From assembly GCA_040506895.1 (NCBI GenBank), contig JBEVVY010000001.1, positions 620,001-684,000 on the forward strand: a stretch of 64,000 nucleotides of DNA. The letters are read 5' to 3'. A program made the translations under genes and the position numbers. The stretch's first letter is position 1; each line of letters opens with the position of its first letter. Shown here one piece after another: positions 8,958 through 17,867 of the stretch. The notes under the pieces are model-generated. The model saw only the letters and a program-made list of their open reading frames with translations, did not search any database and was not told where the DNA came from. Source of the DNA: Sedimenticola_A sp040506895. GTDB taxonomy: Bacteria; Pseudomonadota; Gammaproteobacteria; Chromatiales; Chromatiaceae.

Positions 8958-9443
8958 TCAGATCTCTTTTACGCCTGATGCGTTATCTGATGGCTTGGCC
9001 TCTTCGGTCGCCTGGTCGTAGAGCTCTTTACCTTTCTCCTTGGCGGCATCGTAATACTCCTTGGATTTCTCCTTGGTGGCGCTCCAAAGCTCCTTGGACG
9101 ACTCAGACACGGACTGGCCCATGTCACCACCTTTCTCCTTCCCTGCCTCGTATATCTCCTTGGACTTGTCAGCAACGGCACTGCCGTACTCTTTGCTCTT
9201 GTCGACTACATCTCCGGTAATCTCTTTCGTGGATTCCCAGGCACTCTGGCCCATGGTTTTGGCTTTGTTCACGAGGTCGGATTCTGAGCTTTTTTCCACG
9301 ACAGGCGCAGGCGTGTTGCCAGCGGGTGCCTCAACAGTCGCGGGTTTTTCTGCCTCTGCTGCGCTCTGCTGGGCCTTGGATGGCTCTTCGCATCCCAGAA
9401 GCAGCAACGGGACGGCGAGGAAGATGGTGTGGAGTCTTTTCAT
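8958..9443 (-). CDS. Lys/Glu-rich helical lipoprotein
   Basis: 161 residues. A lipoprotein signal ends in 'LLLLGC' (Cys17), followed by an Ala/Pro/Glu linker and then a series of 11-residue-like helical repeats ('AKTMGQSAWESTKE', 'SKEYGSAVADKSKE', 'TKEKSKEYYDAAKEKGKEL') typical of LEA-like amphipathic proteins. It is probably anchored in the envelope, where such proteins are thought to interact with membranes or buffer stress. It follows the phosphoesterase's upstream side by 18 bp on the same strand. A second protein of similar kind is at 30793. Confidence 0.7.
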   Translation of the reverse strand: MKRLHTIFLAVPLLLLGCEEPSKAQQSAAEAEKPATVEAPAGNTPAPVVEKSSESDLVNKAKTMGQSAWESTKEITGDVVDKSKEYGSAVADKSKEIYEAGKEKGGDMGQSVSESSKELWSATKEKSKEYYDAAKEKGKELYDQATEEAKPSDNASGVKEI

Positions 9444-9503
9444 GGTGAGTCCTTGGGATAAAAAGAGTCATTATCCCTTATTGTTGGGCCTGGTTTTGTG
9501 AAT

Positions 9504-10139
9504 TCAATGGAGTTCTGATGCTTTGATCTCTTGAATCAGCTCATTCGAGATGGCAATTATACGCTTACGTGTGAGCAACATCTTCAGCCTGTTGCCACCG
9601 CATTGGCGCCATAGCATTGCGGAGCGGATTCCGGAAAGTAACAGGGAACGTATCTTGTTGACGTTTTCCGGGTTATGCAGGTGCAGGGGTTCACCCTGTA
9701 TCATGATGCGCGGTTGCAGGGTACTGATGGTCCCCGCATAGGTCTCTGCCAATTGGGCCAGAATGTTGGCGTGCAGCATGGAAAAGTGATCGAGCCGCTC
9801 GGTGGCTGTGGTGATGTCCTGCCTGATCTGCTGCAGCATGCCGGGTTGTTTGGAGAGCTTTCTCTCGAGATGGAGCAGGGCGATGACATAACGGGTGACT
9901 TCTATGTTCCTGCTTTTTTCACCTTCCAGCTGATCGCGCAGAACCCGTAATCCGAAGGTGATGCCCTTCAGTCCGCCGAAGACATCTTCCACCGAGTCTG
10001 CTTCGATCTTGAACAGGCTGTGAATACTGCTTTCCATGGCCGTTGAGTCGGCCATGCCGGAACGGGCCACCTGGGCCGCAAGGCCAGCGGCCTGGAAGAC
10101 ACCAGCCATGGCGATACATCTGTCGCGATCGGTTTTCAT
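9504..10139 (-). CDS. hflD: HflD family protein
   Basis: 211 residues, all-helical, matching HflD (YcfC; 213 residues in E. coli) with 'DRCIAMAGVFQAAGLAAQVAR' split over the first helices and 'GNRLKMLLTRKRI' near the end. In E. coli HflD sits at the inner membrane and affects lambda CII and lysogeny; its housekeeping role is unclear. It lies 44 bp downstream of mnmA, the order found in E. coli, and is probably co-transcribed. Confidence 0.92.
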   Translation of the reverse strand: MKTDRDRCIAMAGVFQAAGLAAQVARSGMADSTAMESSIHSLFKIEADSVEDVFGGLKGITFGLRVLRDQLEGEKSRNIEVTRYVIALLHLERKLSKQPGMLQQIRQDITTATERLDHFSMLHANILAQLAETYAGTISTLQPRIMIQGEPLHLHNPENVNKIRSLLLSGIRSAMLWRQCGGNRLKMLLTRKRIIAISNELIQEIKASELH

Positions 10140-10183
10140 CGATTCATTAGTCCTGAACTTCAGTATTATCTATCAGTACCCGC

Positions 10184-11272
10184 CTAAAACGCCATGTCGA
10201 TTATGCCACCACCGAGACATTCATCCTCGAGGTAGAAGACGATGGATTGCCCGGGGGTGACGGCGCGTTGCTTTTCATCGAATATCACGCGGCAGCGATC
10301 ACTGCCACTGGCATCGACGGTACACCGCTGGAGAGGTTGGCGATGGCGGATGCGCGCCTTGCAACCCAGGGGCAGGGCAGGGGGCTTTCCCGAAATCCAA
10401 TGCAGCTGGGATGCCATCAGACCCTCTTTCATCAATAGCGGATGGTCATGTCCCTGTGCAACGATGAGACGGTTGTTCTGGAGATCCTTTTCGACCACGA
10501 ACCAGGGCACTTCACTGGCATCCGCGCGTCCACCGATGCCAAGACCTTTACGTTGACCGAGCGTGTAGTACATCAATCCCTGGTGTTGACCGATCTCCTC
10601 ACCCTCGGGGCTGACCATCAGTCCCGGGTTTGCCGGCAGGTAGCGCTGCAGAAACTCGGTGAATTTGCGCTCACCGATAAAACAGATGCCGGTACTGTCC
10701 TTTTTTTTATGATTTGGGAAAGCCGCCTGTTCTGCCAGTCTGCGCACCTCGGTTTTTTCTAGGTCGCCCAGGGGAAACCGGGCGCGGCTGAGCTGGGCCT
10801 GGCCGAGCATGTAGAGAAAATAGGTCTGATCCTTGTTCTCATCCCTGGCGCGGAGCATGTGAACATCCTGTTCGTCACATGAGGTGCGTGCATAGTGCCC
10901 TGTTGCGATGCCGGCCGCCCCCAGGTCGATCGCATGGTCAAGAAACGCCTTGAACTTGATTTCACGGTTGCAGAGCACATCGGGGTTGGGGGTCCGTCCT
11001 GCGCGGTACTCGCCCAGAAAGTATTCGAACACCCTGTCCCAGTACTCGGCAGAGAAGTTGACCGTGTGCAATGGTATACCCAGCTGTTCCGAAACCGCCT
11101 GGGCATCGGCAAGGTCCTCGCTGGCGGAACAGTAGGCCTCGGTGTCATCCTCCTCCCAGTTCTTCATGAACAGGCCCTCGACATCGAAGCCCTGCTCCTT
11201 TAACAGCAGGGCTGCAACGGACGAGTCGACACCACCGGACATCCCGATAATGATTTTTTCCCGTTTATTCAT
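10184..11272 (-). CDS. mnmA: tRNA-specific 2-thiouridylase
   Basis: 362 residues. MnmA adenylates U34 of Lys, Glu and Gln tRNAs and thiolates it with sulfur from the IscS-Tus relay. The PP-loop 'GMSGGVDSSV' is at the N-terminus; the two catalytic cysteines are in 'VLCNREIKF' and 'GICFIGERKF'. The ATG at 11272 overlaps the upstream gene's stop by one base (TGATG), indicating translational coupling; an in-frame TTG one codon earlier is less likely. Confidence 0.96.
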   Translation of the reverse strand: MNKREKIIIGMSGGVDSSVAALLLKEQGFDVEGLFMKNWEEDDTEAYCSASEDLADAQAVSEQLGIPLHTVNFSAEYWDRVFEYFLGEYRAGRTPNPDVLCNREIKFKAFLDHAIDLGAAGIATGHYARTSCDEQDVHMLRARDENKDQTYFLYMLGQAQLSRARFPLGDLEKTEVRRLAEQAAFPNHKKKDSTGICFIGERKFTEFLQRYLPANPGLMVSPEGEEIGQHQGLMYYTLGQRKGLGIGGRADASEVPWFVVEKDLQNNRLIVAQGHDHPLLMKEGLMASQLHWISGKPPALPLGCKARIRHRQPLQRCTVDASGSDRCRVIFDEKQRAVTPGQSIVFYLEDECLGGGIIDMAF

Positions 11273-11868
11273 CAAAAATCACTTCTCTTTTTCCATTCCT
11301 CGATGGTCTGGATAACCGGCGGTTTTCCGTTCTCAAGAAACCAGGAATCGACCGCGTATTTCTGGCGGCTTGCCTTCTCCCTGATGACGGCCGTCCAGTG
11401 CACAGCGAAAAAGCCTATAGAGCGTTTCCTTCGCTCCAGCACCTGGTGCCACTGAAGCAGGCCATCATCCTCCATCAGCTTCAGATAGGTGGTTGTATTG
11501 AGAGACTCCGCGATACAGTCCAGTTGCCCGGGGTGAGAGCCCTCGCCATCGTTTCTGGCTAAATCGCCCCGGGTGCCGACCTGGTTGCCAACCAGGGTTT
11601 CAAGCAAGGCGACCGCCTGCCTGATCTGCTCGCGCTCATCGTGGGGGGAAATCTTGTGCCGCAGCTTCTGCCGCACCTGTTCCCATTGGGGGGGCGAAAG
11701 GCTGACCGGCTTGACTATATCGCAGTGGTAATCGGTACAGGCCTGGAATCTTTTGCCTGGTTCTGCGGAAACGGTGGACAGGCTGGTGAGCAGGCCCAAT
11801 GCCAGGGATTTCCTGAGACAAGAGCGCCTCACACCATGAGTGCGGAAATTTCGGGCGTGATATCTCAT
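11272..11868 (-). CDS. predicted secreted protein in the mnmA operon
   Basis: 198 residues. The start at 11868 has GGAG five bases upstream, directly after the nudJ stop, and is preferred to an ATG at 11883 that would overlap nudJ by 14 bp. A basic N-terminus and hydrophobic stretch ('SLALGLLTSLSTVSA|EP') suggest export. The mature part contains 'CTDYHC' and 'LDCIAESLNTTTYLKLM...GLLQWH', with a Trp/His-rich strand region 'FFAVHWTAVIREK', recalling small periplasmic proteins found in some gammaproteobacteria at this place. The function is unknown. It is wedged between nudJ and mnmA with essentially no spacing. Confidence 0.75.
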   Translation of the reverse strand: MRYHARNFRTHGVRRSCLRKSLALGLLTSLSTVSAEPGKRFQACTDYHCDIVKPVSLSPPQWEQVRQKLRHKISPHDEREQIRQAVALLETLVGNQVGTRGDLARNDGEGSHPGQLDCIAESLNTTTYLKLMEDDGLLQWHQVLERRKRSIGFFAVHWTAVIREKASRQKYAVDSWFLENGKPPVIQTIEEWKKRSDF

Positions 11869-11869
11869 C

Positions 11870-12319
11870 TCACTCCAGGTCATTGAGAATATCCAGGGAA
11901 AAACGTCTGCCCTCCAGATAATCGTCGATACAGGTCAGGACCATCGGGCTTCGAAGCTGTTGTCCCTTTGAAGCGAGCTCTTCCCGGGTCATCCAGGTTG
12001 CCTGAATGATTCCCCTGTCCAGCGGCTGATCCGGTTGATGATCGTGGCACTCGCCGAAGAAACAGAAGCGTACATAGGTGTCACCGTCCGGTGGAACCTG
12101 CCAACGGTAGATGCCGACAAGGCCCTGTGGGATAAAGCCCCAGGCAGTCTCCTCGCGGGTTTCCCGGATGACCGCGTCGATGAGGCTCTCGTGCTCTTCG
12201 AGATGTCCCGCGGGCTGGTTGAAAACGATCTGACCGTTGCGCGTCGTCTCCTCGACGGTAAGAAACCGTCCGTCCTTTTCGGCAATGGTGGCAACGGTTG
12301 TTCTGGGTAACCAGGTCAT
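11870..12319 (-). CDS. nudJ: NUDIX phosphatase NudJ
   Basis: 149 residues. The NUDIX box runs from 'GHLEEHESLIDAVIRETREE' with the G-x5-E-x7-REXXEE spacing intact. NudJ hydrolyses thiamine pyrophosphate precursors and nucleoside di/triphosphates in E. coli. Synteny rluE-nudJ-mnmA-hflD is the same as in E. coli, which supports the assignment over a generic NUDIX label. Confidence 0.93.
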   Translation of the reverse strand: MTWLPRTTVATIAEKDGRFLTVEETTRNGQIVFNQPAGHLEEHESLIDAVIRETREETAWGFIPQGLVGIYRWQVPPDGDTYVRFCFFGECHDHQPDQPLDRGIIQATWMTREELASKGQQLRSPMVLTCIDDYLEGRRFSLDILNDLE

Positions 12320-12374
12320 ATCGGGATTTTACCTTCAATAAATCCGGCTGTCAGACCCCCCGGTCCCGGGGGTA

Positions 12375-12929
12375 TTAGCGTCCAAGCTCGATCACGCGCC
12401 ACTCGCCGGGCTGCAGCGCTCCCAGTCTCCAGCGCCCCACGCTCTTGCGTACCAGGCGCAGGGTGGGGAAACCTATCGCTGCGGTCATGCGCCGGACCTG
12501 GCGGTTTCTCCCTTCACGTATCTGTATCTCCACCCATTGGGTCGGGATCTTCGCCCTGAACCGCACCGGTGGATTTCTCGGCCAAAGGGTGGGTTCTGGG
12601 ATCAGGCGTGCCTTCGCGGGAAGGGTGGGGCCATCTTTCAGTTCCAGGCCATTGCGCAGTCGTTCCAATGCATTCTCGTCTGGAATACCCTCCACCTGTG
12701 CCAGGTAGGTTTTCCAGGTCTTGAAGCGGGGGTTGGCCAGCCTGTGCTGGAGCTTGCCATCGTCCGTGAGGAGCAGAAGTCCTTCACTGTCCCGATCCAG
12801 GCGGCCTGCGGGGTAGACTCCTTTCAGGGGGATGAAATCTGCCAGCGTCTGCCGATCCTCCCGCTGTTCACGGTCGGTGAACTGGCTGAGGACATTGTAG
12901 GGTTTGTTGAACAGGACAAGACGGGACAT
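12375..12929 (-). CDS. rluE: 23S rRNA pseudouridine(2457) synthase
   Basis: 184 residues; RsuA/RluE-type synthase without an S4 domain. The catalytic Asp is in 'AGRLDRDSEGLLLLT', with 'KTYLAQVEG' and 'IREGRNRQVRRM' as the other family motifs. It isomerises a single uridine in 23S rRNA. First gene of the rluE-nudJ-mnmA-hflD run, 55 bp from nudJ. Confidence 0.94.
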   Translation of the reverse strand: MSRLVLFNKPYNVLSQFTDREQREDRQTLADFIPLKGVYPAGRLDRDSEGLLLLTDDGKLQHRLANPRFKTWKTYLAQVEGIPDENALERLRNGLELKDGPTLPAKARLIPEPTLWPRNPPVRFRAKIPTQWVEIQIREGRNRQVRRMTAAIGFPTLRLVRKSVGRWRLGALQPGEWRVIELGR

Positions 12930-12991
12930 GGGGCGATAGAGGTGGTGATAATGTAATGATTATCAACCATGCCATGCGGATGTGCCAGGGG

Positions 12992-14293
12992 TCAGAACCG
13001 GATCACTATCTCTTCGATATCGATACCGTACTCACCGGCCGGCAGGCCCTTGCTGATAAAGATATCACTATCCGTTTTTTCCAGGTTGATCTGGCGCATT
13101 GGCGAGAGGGGGTTTTTCTCCTCATCGAGGAAGAGCATGACCGAAGGGCGAAGACGCGCATACTTGCTGATGGTGATAACGGCCCCGACCTCGCCGGTGT
13201 TGAGTTCCACCAGTGAGCCGATCGGATAGATACCAATGGTCTGGATGAAGCCTTCGATCAGGTCGCCAGGGAACTTGGTACCGCGCAACGAGTAGAGTTC
13301 GGTAATCGCCGCATGAGGCGACATGGCCCCGTTTTCCACGTAGGGCCGTTCGCTGGTCATGGCATCGAAGCTGTCGGCAATACCGGCGATCTTGCCGTAC
13401 AGCGGAATATCGTCATTATCCAATCCCTGCGGGTAACCACTTCCATCGGAGCGTTCGTGATGGGTGGCTATCATCTGCAGCAGTTCCATGTTGGTATTGC
13501 TGTCTGCGGCGCCATTGGCGGCCTTGGCCAGCGCCTTAACACCCAGATTGACATGCTCATCCATCTGCTCTTTCTGTTCCGTGGTGAGCTTGCCCGTGTT
13601 CTTGATCAGGTCGACAGGGAGTGCACTTTTCCCGAGGTCCAGCAGCAGTCCGCCCAGGGCAAGGATTCTTATATGATCCTTTTCCATGCCCAAATGCCGC
13701 CCGAATGTGGCGCACCATACCGAGGTGCTCAGGGAGCGGGTATAGGTGTAGGTGTCCAACTTCTTCATCTGGGCCATCCACATCATGGCGGAGGGGTTGT
13801 TGATGATGCTGTCCACCATGTCAGAGACACCCTCTTTCACGATGGCCAGGTCGAGGTCCTTGTTCTGCTCGAGTCCGGTGACCACCCTTTCAAGCTCACG
13901 GATCACCTTGCCATATATCTTTTTCGCAGACTTGATCTCTTCTTCGAATTCGGTGCTGTCTTCGTAGTTCTTGGCGTCGAGTTTGCTCAACTCTTCAGGC
14001 ACGGTGGTGATGCTGTACTCTTCCACCTGGCCTTCCTGCTGCTCATCGAGATAGGTGGATGTACGCTTTGGGCTGATATACATCGGGGCAGGTGCGGGGC
14101 CACGCTCTATATCGATGTAGACATAACGCGTGTGTTCCTTGAGCCGCTCGATGTCGATTTCGGACTTGATGCGAATACCCTGGAGAGGAAAAGGGGTCTC
14201 CAGCCAGGGTTTGTCCAGGCGGCTGACATACATCCCGACCTTGAGCCCGGCGATATTCGCTCTTACTTCATTGTCCTTGACAATCGCTTCCAT
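12992..14293 (-). CDS. HD-GYP domain protein with DUF3391, degenerate metal site
   Basis: 433 residues: an N-terminal DUF3391-like domain (about 1-130, 'VGMYVSRLDKPWLETPFPLQGI') and a C-terminal HD-GYP domain (about 170-370). HD-GYP enzymes normally hydrolyse c-di-GMP. Here the GYP motif is intact ('HHERSDGSGYPQG', 278-290) and 'MDEH' (H247) and 'DSFDAMTS' remain, but the HD pair of 'HDIGK' reads Leu218-Asp219 in 'LLLDLGK' and the earlier ligand His position is Arg186 ('YTYTRS'). Loss of two metal ligands suggests reduced or no hydrolysis and a signalling or binding role. A GGDEF cyclase follows upstream on the same strand. Confidence 0.88.
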   Translation of the reverse strand: MEAIVKDNEVRANIAGLKVGMYVSRLDKPWLETPFPLQGIRIKSEIDIERLKEHTRYVYIDIERGPAPAPMYISPKRTSTYLDEQQEGQVEEYSITTVPEELSKLDAKNYEDSTEFEEEIKSAKKIYGKVIRELERVVTGLEQNKDLDLAIVKEGVSDMVDSIINNPSAMMWMAQMKKLDTYTYTRSLSTSVWCATFGRHLGMEKDHIRILALGGLLLDLGKSALPVDLIKNTGKLTTEQKEQMDEHVNLGVKALAKAANGAADSNTNMELLQMIATHHERSDGSGYPQGLDNDDIPLYGKIAGIADSFDAMTSERPYVENGAMSPHAAITELYSLRGTKFPGDLIEGFIQTIGIYPIGSLVELNTGEVGAVITISKYARLRPSVMLFLDEEKNPLSPMRQINLEKTDSDIFISKGLPAGEYGIDIEEIVIRF

Positions 14294-14396
14294 TTTCTGA
14301 TGACTGCTTCCGATCTAAATCCCTCTGACAAAGCTGATTACACCATGTTCTCAGGCTTCTTAAAATCTTTATTGTTTTCAGGGGAATATAGATCTT

Positions 14397-14420
14397 AAAC
14401 CACTACAATAAATGTGGTTT
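14397..14420. repeat. short inverted repeat between GGDEF and HD-GYP genes
   Basis: AAACCAC at 14397-14403 and GTGGTTT at 14414-14420 flank a 10-base AT-rich loop, in the 213-bp spacer upstream of the HD-GYP gene. It could be a regulator site or a weak hairpin; no T run follows on the minus strand. Confidence 0.3.
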
Positions 14421-14506
14421 GTCAGCGGGTTGGATGTGACCGGTACACGCATGATGATGCGTGTTCAAAGCATGAATAGAGCGTGGCAGTGAAATGCCGC
14501 AACGAC

Positions 14507-15418
14507 TCAGCAGATCACCACCCGGTTCCGGCCGTTCTCCTTGGCCCTGTATAACGCATCATCAACCCGTTTGAAAAGCGTCTGCGTATCGTCATCATCA
14601 TTCAGCGTGCTTACACCGAAACTTGCGGTGATTCGCAGGTCGAGGCTGGGTATGGGTGAGGTCATCTCGATGGAGTTGCGGATTCTTTCGGCTAGTTGAT
14701 AGGCGCCTTTCGGACCGGTGTTGTTGAGAAGGATCAGAAACTCCTCTCCACCGAAGCGGAAGAGCAGGTCGCTGTCGCGTATCGTTTTGTTGGCGCATCG
14801 GGCGACCTCTTGAAGCGCGGTGTCGCCGTGGAGATGGCCATAGTTGTCATTGATACCTTTGAAATGGTCGATATCCAGCAGGATGATGGACAAGGGGATG
14901 TCGTAGCGTCGTGCCAATTCGATTTCCCGATGCATGGTGCTGTCCATGGCGGTGCGGTTGCCCGCGCCGGTCAGAGGATCAAGCATGGCTGACCGCTGTG
15001 CCTTGTGGTAGAGCAGTGCGTTGCGCAGGGGATAGAGGGTTCCGGCCAGGAGACTTTCAATGGTATTCAGGTCTTCATCACTGAAGGGGGATCTGCGGAT
15101 GAAATCCAGTGTGCCAAGCTCTTCGGTTGCCACCTGGAGCTGGTAAGAACAGCTGTGGCCTATCTGTATACCGAGACCGACATCAATTTTATCGTCAGGT
15201 TTCTGAAAGTGAATGCCATCAAAGGCGATGACGCGGTTCAGCTGCTTGAAGAAGAGAGGGATCAGTTCCTCGATCACCAGGGTGGTCTGTAGCAGACCGG
15301 ATAACGCAAGGGTCTGGGATGCCAGATCCTGCTGGACACCTTTTTGCCGGGATATACCGGCGCTGCTCGGTGTAATGAATTTCCTGTTGTCCTGAAAGCT
15401 GAAGATCTGGCCGCTCAT
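14507..15418 (-). CDS. diguanylate cyclase (GGDEF), GAF-like N-terminus
   Basis: 303 residues. The C-terminal GGDEF domain (about 135-303) carries 'DPLTGAGNRTAMD', 'LLDIDHFKGINDNYGHLHGD' and the active 'RFGGEEFLILL' motif, so c-di-GMP synthesis is expected. No RxxD inhibitory site is seen five residues before the motif ('IRDSDLLFRFGGEEF' does contain R..D: Arg-Asp-Ser-Asp, so an I-site is possible). The first 130 residues resemble a soluble GAF-type sensor. No transmembrane segment. Its neighbour is the degenerate HD-GYP protein. Confidence 0.9.
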   Translation of the reverse strand: MSGQIFSFQDNRKFITPSSAGISRQKGVQQDLASQTLALSGLLQTTLVIEELIPLFFKQLNRVIAFDGIHFQKPDDKIDVGLGIQIGHSCSYQLQVATEELGTLDFIRRSPFSDEDLNTIESLLAGTLYPLRNALLYHKAQRSAMLDPLTGAGNRTAMDSTMHREIELARRYDIPLSIILLDIDHFKGINDNYGHLHGDTALQEVARCANKTIRDSDLLFRFGGEEFLILLNNTGPKGAYQLAERIRNSIEMTSPIPSLDLRITASFGVSTLNDDDDTQTLFKRVDDALYRAKENGRNRVVIC

Positions 15419-15582
15419 GCCTATTTATCCTTTTCCGGGTTCTGCGAGGATAAATAGCTAAATTCATGCCAACCTTAAAATTCAATATAAATCAGTTATA
15501 TAGGTTGGCGCCAAAGGGAATGGTCATAAAAATGACGGACAGCTTTTGCCGCTGGACGGTTCGGGTTTGCCGGAAACGATGG

Positions 15583-16341
15583 CTATTCGGCACCGCCCCA
15601 CAGCTCTGCGGTGAGAGCCTCTCCGGTGGTTCCCGTGCTGTCGGGGCCCATCAACCAGAGATAGAAAGGCATCAGTTTATCGGGGGTTTTGTTCACCTCG
15701 GGGTTTTCTCCGGGATAGGCCGCTGCACGCAATTTCGTGCGGGTTGGCCCCGGATCGACGCTGTTGACCCGGATATTGGTGCTTTCCCGTGTCTCTTCGG
15801 CCAGCAACTGCATGAACCCCTCGATACCGAATTTCGAGACGGCGTAAGCCCCCCAGTAGGCCTTGGCCTTCCGACCGACACTGTCTGAGGTGAAGACAAT
15901 CGATGCATCATCGGATTGCTTCAACAGGGGCAGGCATGCCTGGGTGAGCATGAAAGGACCGTTGAGATTGACCTGCATGACCTGGAACCAGGTCTCTATG
16001 TCGTAGTCATCTATACGGCTCAGAAGACGCAGCTGGGCAGCGCTGTGCAGCAGGCCATCCAGCCTGCCGAACTCTTTGCCCAGGGTTTCGGCCAGTTCGT
16101 AATAGTCGTGATCCGTGGCGCCTTCGAGGTTCATCGGATAGATGGCCGGCTGGACACCCCCCGCTTCTTCGATCTCGTCGTAGACCTTCTCCAGTTTTGC
16201 CAGGGTGCGCCCGAGCAGTACCACCGTGGCACCGTGGGTGGCATAGGCGATGGAGGCTTCGCGGCCAATGCCGTCACCTGCGCCAGTGACGAGAATGGTT
16301 CGGCCTTTGAGCAGATCCGGGGAAGGCTGGTAGTCACGCAT
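15583..16341 (-). CDS. yciK: short-chain dehydrogenase, YciK type
   Basis: 252 residues. Rossmann motif 'VTGAGDGIGRE', Asn motif 'LHSAAQL', and catalytic Ser...Tyr-x3-Lys in 'SDSVGRKAKAYWGAYAVSKFG'. The C-terminus 'STGTTGEALTAEL' is typical of YciK. The substrate is unknown. In Pseudomonas this gene follows ubiG-mupP, as here. Confidence 0.88.
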   Translation of the reverse strand: MRDYQPSPDLLKGRTILVTGAGDGIGREASIAYATHGATVVLLGRTLAKLEKVYDEIEEAGGVQPAIYPMNLEGATDHDYYELAETLGKEFGRLDGLLHSAAQLRLLSRIDDYDIETWFQVMQVNLNGPFMLTQACLPLLKQSDDASIVFTSDSVGRKAKAYWGAYAVSKFGIEGFMQLLAEETRESTNIRVNSVDPGPTRTKLRAAAYPGENPEVNKTPDKLMPFYLWLMGPDSTGTTGEALTAELWGGAE

Positions 16342-16428
16342 AAAATGGTTCCAAGATCGATGATTATTAACGGTAACAGTTTAACCGGGCTGGCGAAACG
16401 GTTCGACCCCGTTGCCAGAGGGGGCAGG

Positions 16429-17115
16429 TTACATCAGCCCCATCCACTCGAGTATCTCAACGGGAGTGGCCACGCTTCCATCAGCACCCCAGGCGTCCGG
16501 ATTGTCATCTTCACCAATGTAGCCGAAGAGGGCGGTCAGGGTTGCCGTGCCAGCAACACGCCCAGCCTCTATATCCCGTTCTGCATCGCCGATATAGAGG
16601 CACTCAGCCGCTTCACCGCCAGCTATCCTGCAGGCATGGAGAATAGGTTCGGGATGGGGTTTGCTGTTGGACGTGGTGTCACCGCTTACGATACAGGCGG
16701 CACGCTCATCCAGCCCCATGCTCTGCATCAGGGGGTCAGTCAGCCAGGAGGGCTTGTTGGTCACGATTCCCCAGGCGATACCGTGCCGTTCCAGCGTGTG
16801 CAGTACGTCATCCATACCAGGAAAGAGAGCGGTTTCACGATGGATATTGTTCCGGTATATCTCCAGCAGGTCCTTGCGATAGATCTCGAAGTCGGGATGC
16901 TCGGGTTCGATACCGAATCCGAGACGGATCAGTGCCTTTCCCCCGTGGGAAACATGGGGTCGGATAACCGCGTCGGGTAGGGGCTGGCGACCATGTCTGA
17001 TGAGGGTCTGGTTTAGCGCGAAGGCGAGATCAGGTGCCGTATCCGCAAAGGTTCCGTCCAGATCGAAGAGCACAACACGTATCGGGCGGCCATGGCTGGC
17101 CGCCTGTTCAGTCAT
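16429..17115 (-). CDS. mupP: HAD-family phosphatase, MupP/Gph type
   Basis: 228 residues. HAD motifs: 'LFDLDGTFADTAPDL' (nucleophile and general acid Asp), 'IVTNKP' and 'YIGDAERDIEAGR'. The position directly after ubiG and before yciK matches Pseudomonas MupP, an N-acetylmuramate 6-phosphate phosphatase of the cell-wall recycling route that bypasses de novo UDP-MurNAc synthesis; a phosphoglycolate phosphatase (Gph) role is the alternative. The ATG at 17115 overlaps the ubiG stop by 8 bp, implying coupling; a longer upstream frame inside ubiG is rejected. Confidence 0.82.
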   Translation of the reverse strand: MTEQAASHGRPIRVVLFDLDGTFADTAPDLAFALNQTLIRHGRQPLPDAVIRPHVSHGGKALIRLGFGIEPEHPDFEIYRKDLLEIYRNNIHRETALFPGMDDVLHTLERHGIAWGIVTNKPSWLTDPLMQSMGLDERAACIVSGDTTSNSKPHPEPILHACRIAGGEAAECLYIGDAERDIEAGRVAGTATLTALFGYIGEDDNPDAWGADGSVATPVEILEWMGLM

Positions 17116-17824
17116 TGCTGCCCTTGCTGCAGTTGACCATGTAGTTGACCGCCACATCCCGGGGATCCAGGCGGTATTTGCCGGTCAGGGGGTTGTAGAC
17201 CAGCCCCGTCATGCCATCGGTATACAGTTGTGCCGTCCGGATCCAGCTGTCGAGTTCCGACGGACGGATGAACTTGGCGAAGTCATGGGTGCCCTTGGGC
17301 AGCAGGTTGAGGATGTACTCGGCCCCGATAATGGCAAACAGGTAGGATTTGGGATTGCGGTTCAGGGTCGAGAAAAAGACATGACCACCCGGTTTGCAGA
17401 GCTGGGCACAGGCCCTGACCACGGATCCCGGATCGGGGACATGCTCGAGCATCTCCATGCAGGTGACGACATCGAAGGATTCCGGTTGCTCGGCGGCCAG
17501 GCGCTCCACGGGTATCCGCTCATAGTGGACATCCAGCTGGGATTCCAACAGGTGCAGGCGGGCCACCTCGAGGGGGGCCTCCCCCATGTCGATGCCGGTT
17601 ACATGGGCACCCCTGGCTGCCATGCTTTCGGCGAGTATTCCGCCGCCGCAGCCGACATCCAGCACCTTTTTTCCATCAAGCCGTGCAATATCATCGATGT
17701 AGCCCAGGCGCAGTGGATTGATATCGTGCAGTGGCTTGAATTCGCTGTAGGGATCCCACCAGCGGGCAGCCAGCTCTTCGAACTTGCTGATCTCTGCGTG
17801 ATCGACGTTGATACTTTCGCTCAT
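17108..17824 (-). CDS. ubiG: ubiquinone biosynthesis O-methyltransferase
   Basis: 238 residues. SAM-binding motif I 'VLDVGCGGGILAESMA', 'VTGIDMGEAPL', and the UbiG hallmarks 'ARWWDPYSEFKPLHDINPLRL' (in parts) and 'SLNRNPKSYLFAIIGAEY' near the middle. It performs both O-methylations of ubiquinone synthesis at the inner membrane surface. Overlaps mupP. Confidence 0.96.
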   Translation of the reverse strand: MSESINVDHAEISKFEELAARWWDPYSEFKPLHDINPLRLGYIDDIARLDGKKVLDVGCGGGILAESMAARGAHVTGIDMGEAPLEVARLHLLESQLDVHYERIPVERLAAEQPESFDVVTCMEMLEHVPDPGSVVRACAQLCKPGGHVFFSTLNRNPKSYLFAIIGAEYILNLLPKGTHDFAKFIRPSELDSWIRTAQLYTDGMTGLVYNPLTGKYRLDPRDVAVNYMVNCSKGSND

Positions 17825-17867
17825 ACGGGTGCTCTTACTGAAATGAACGCGGATTATAGCGCCATCG

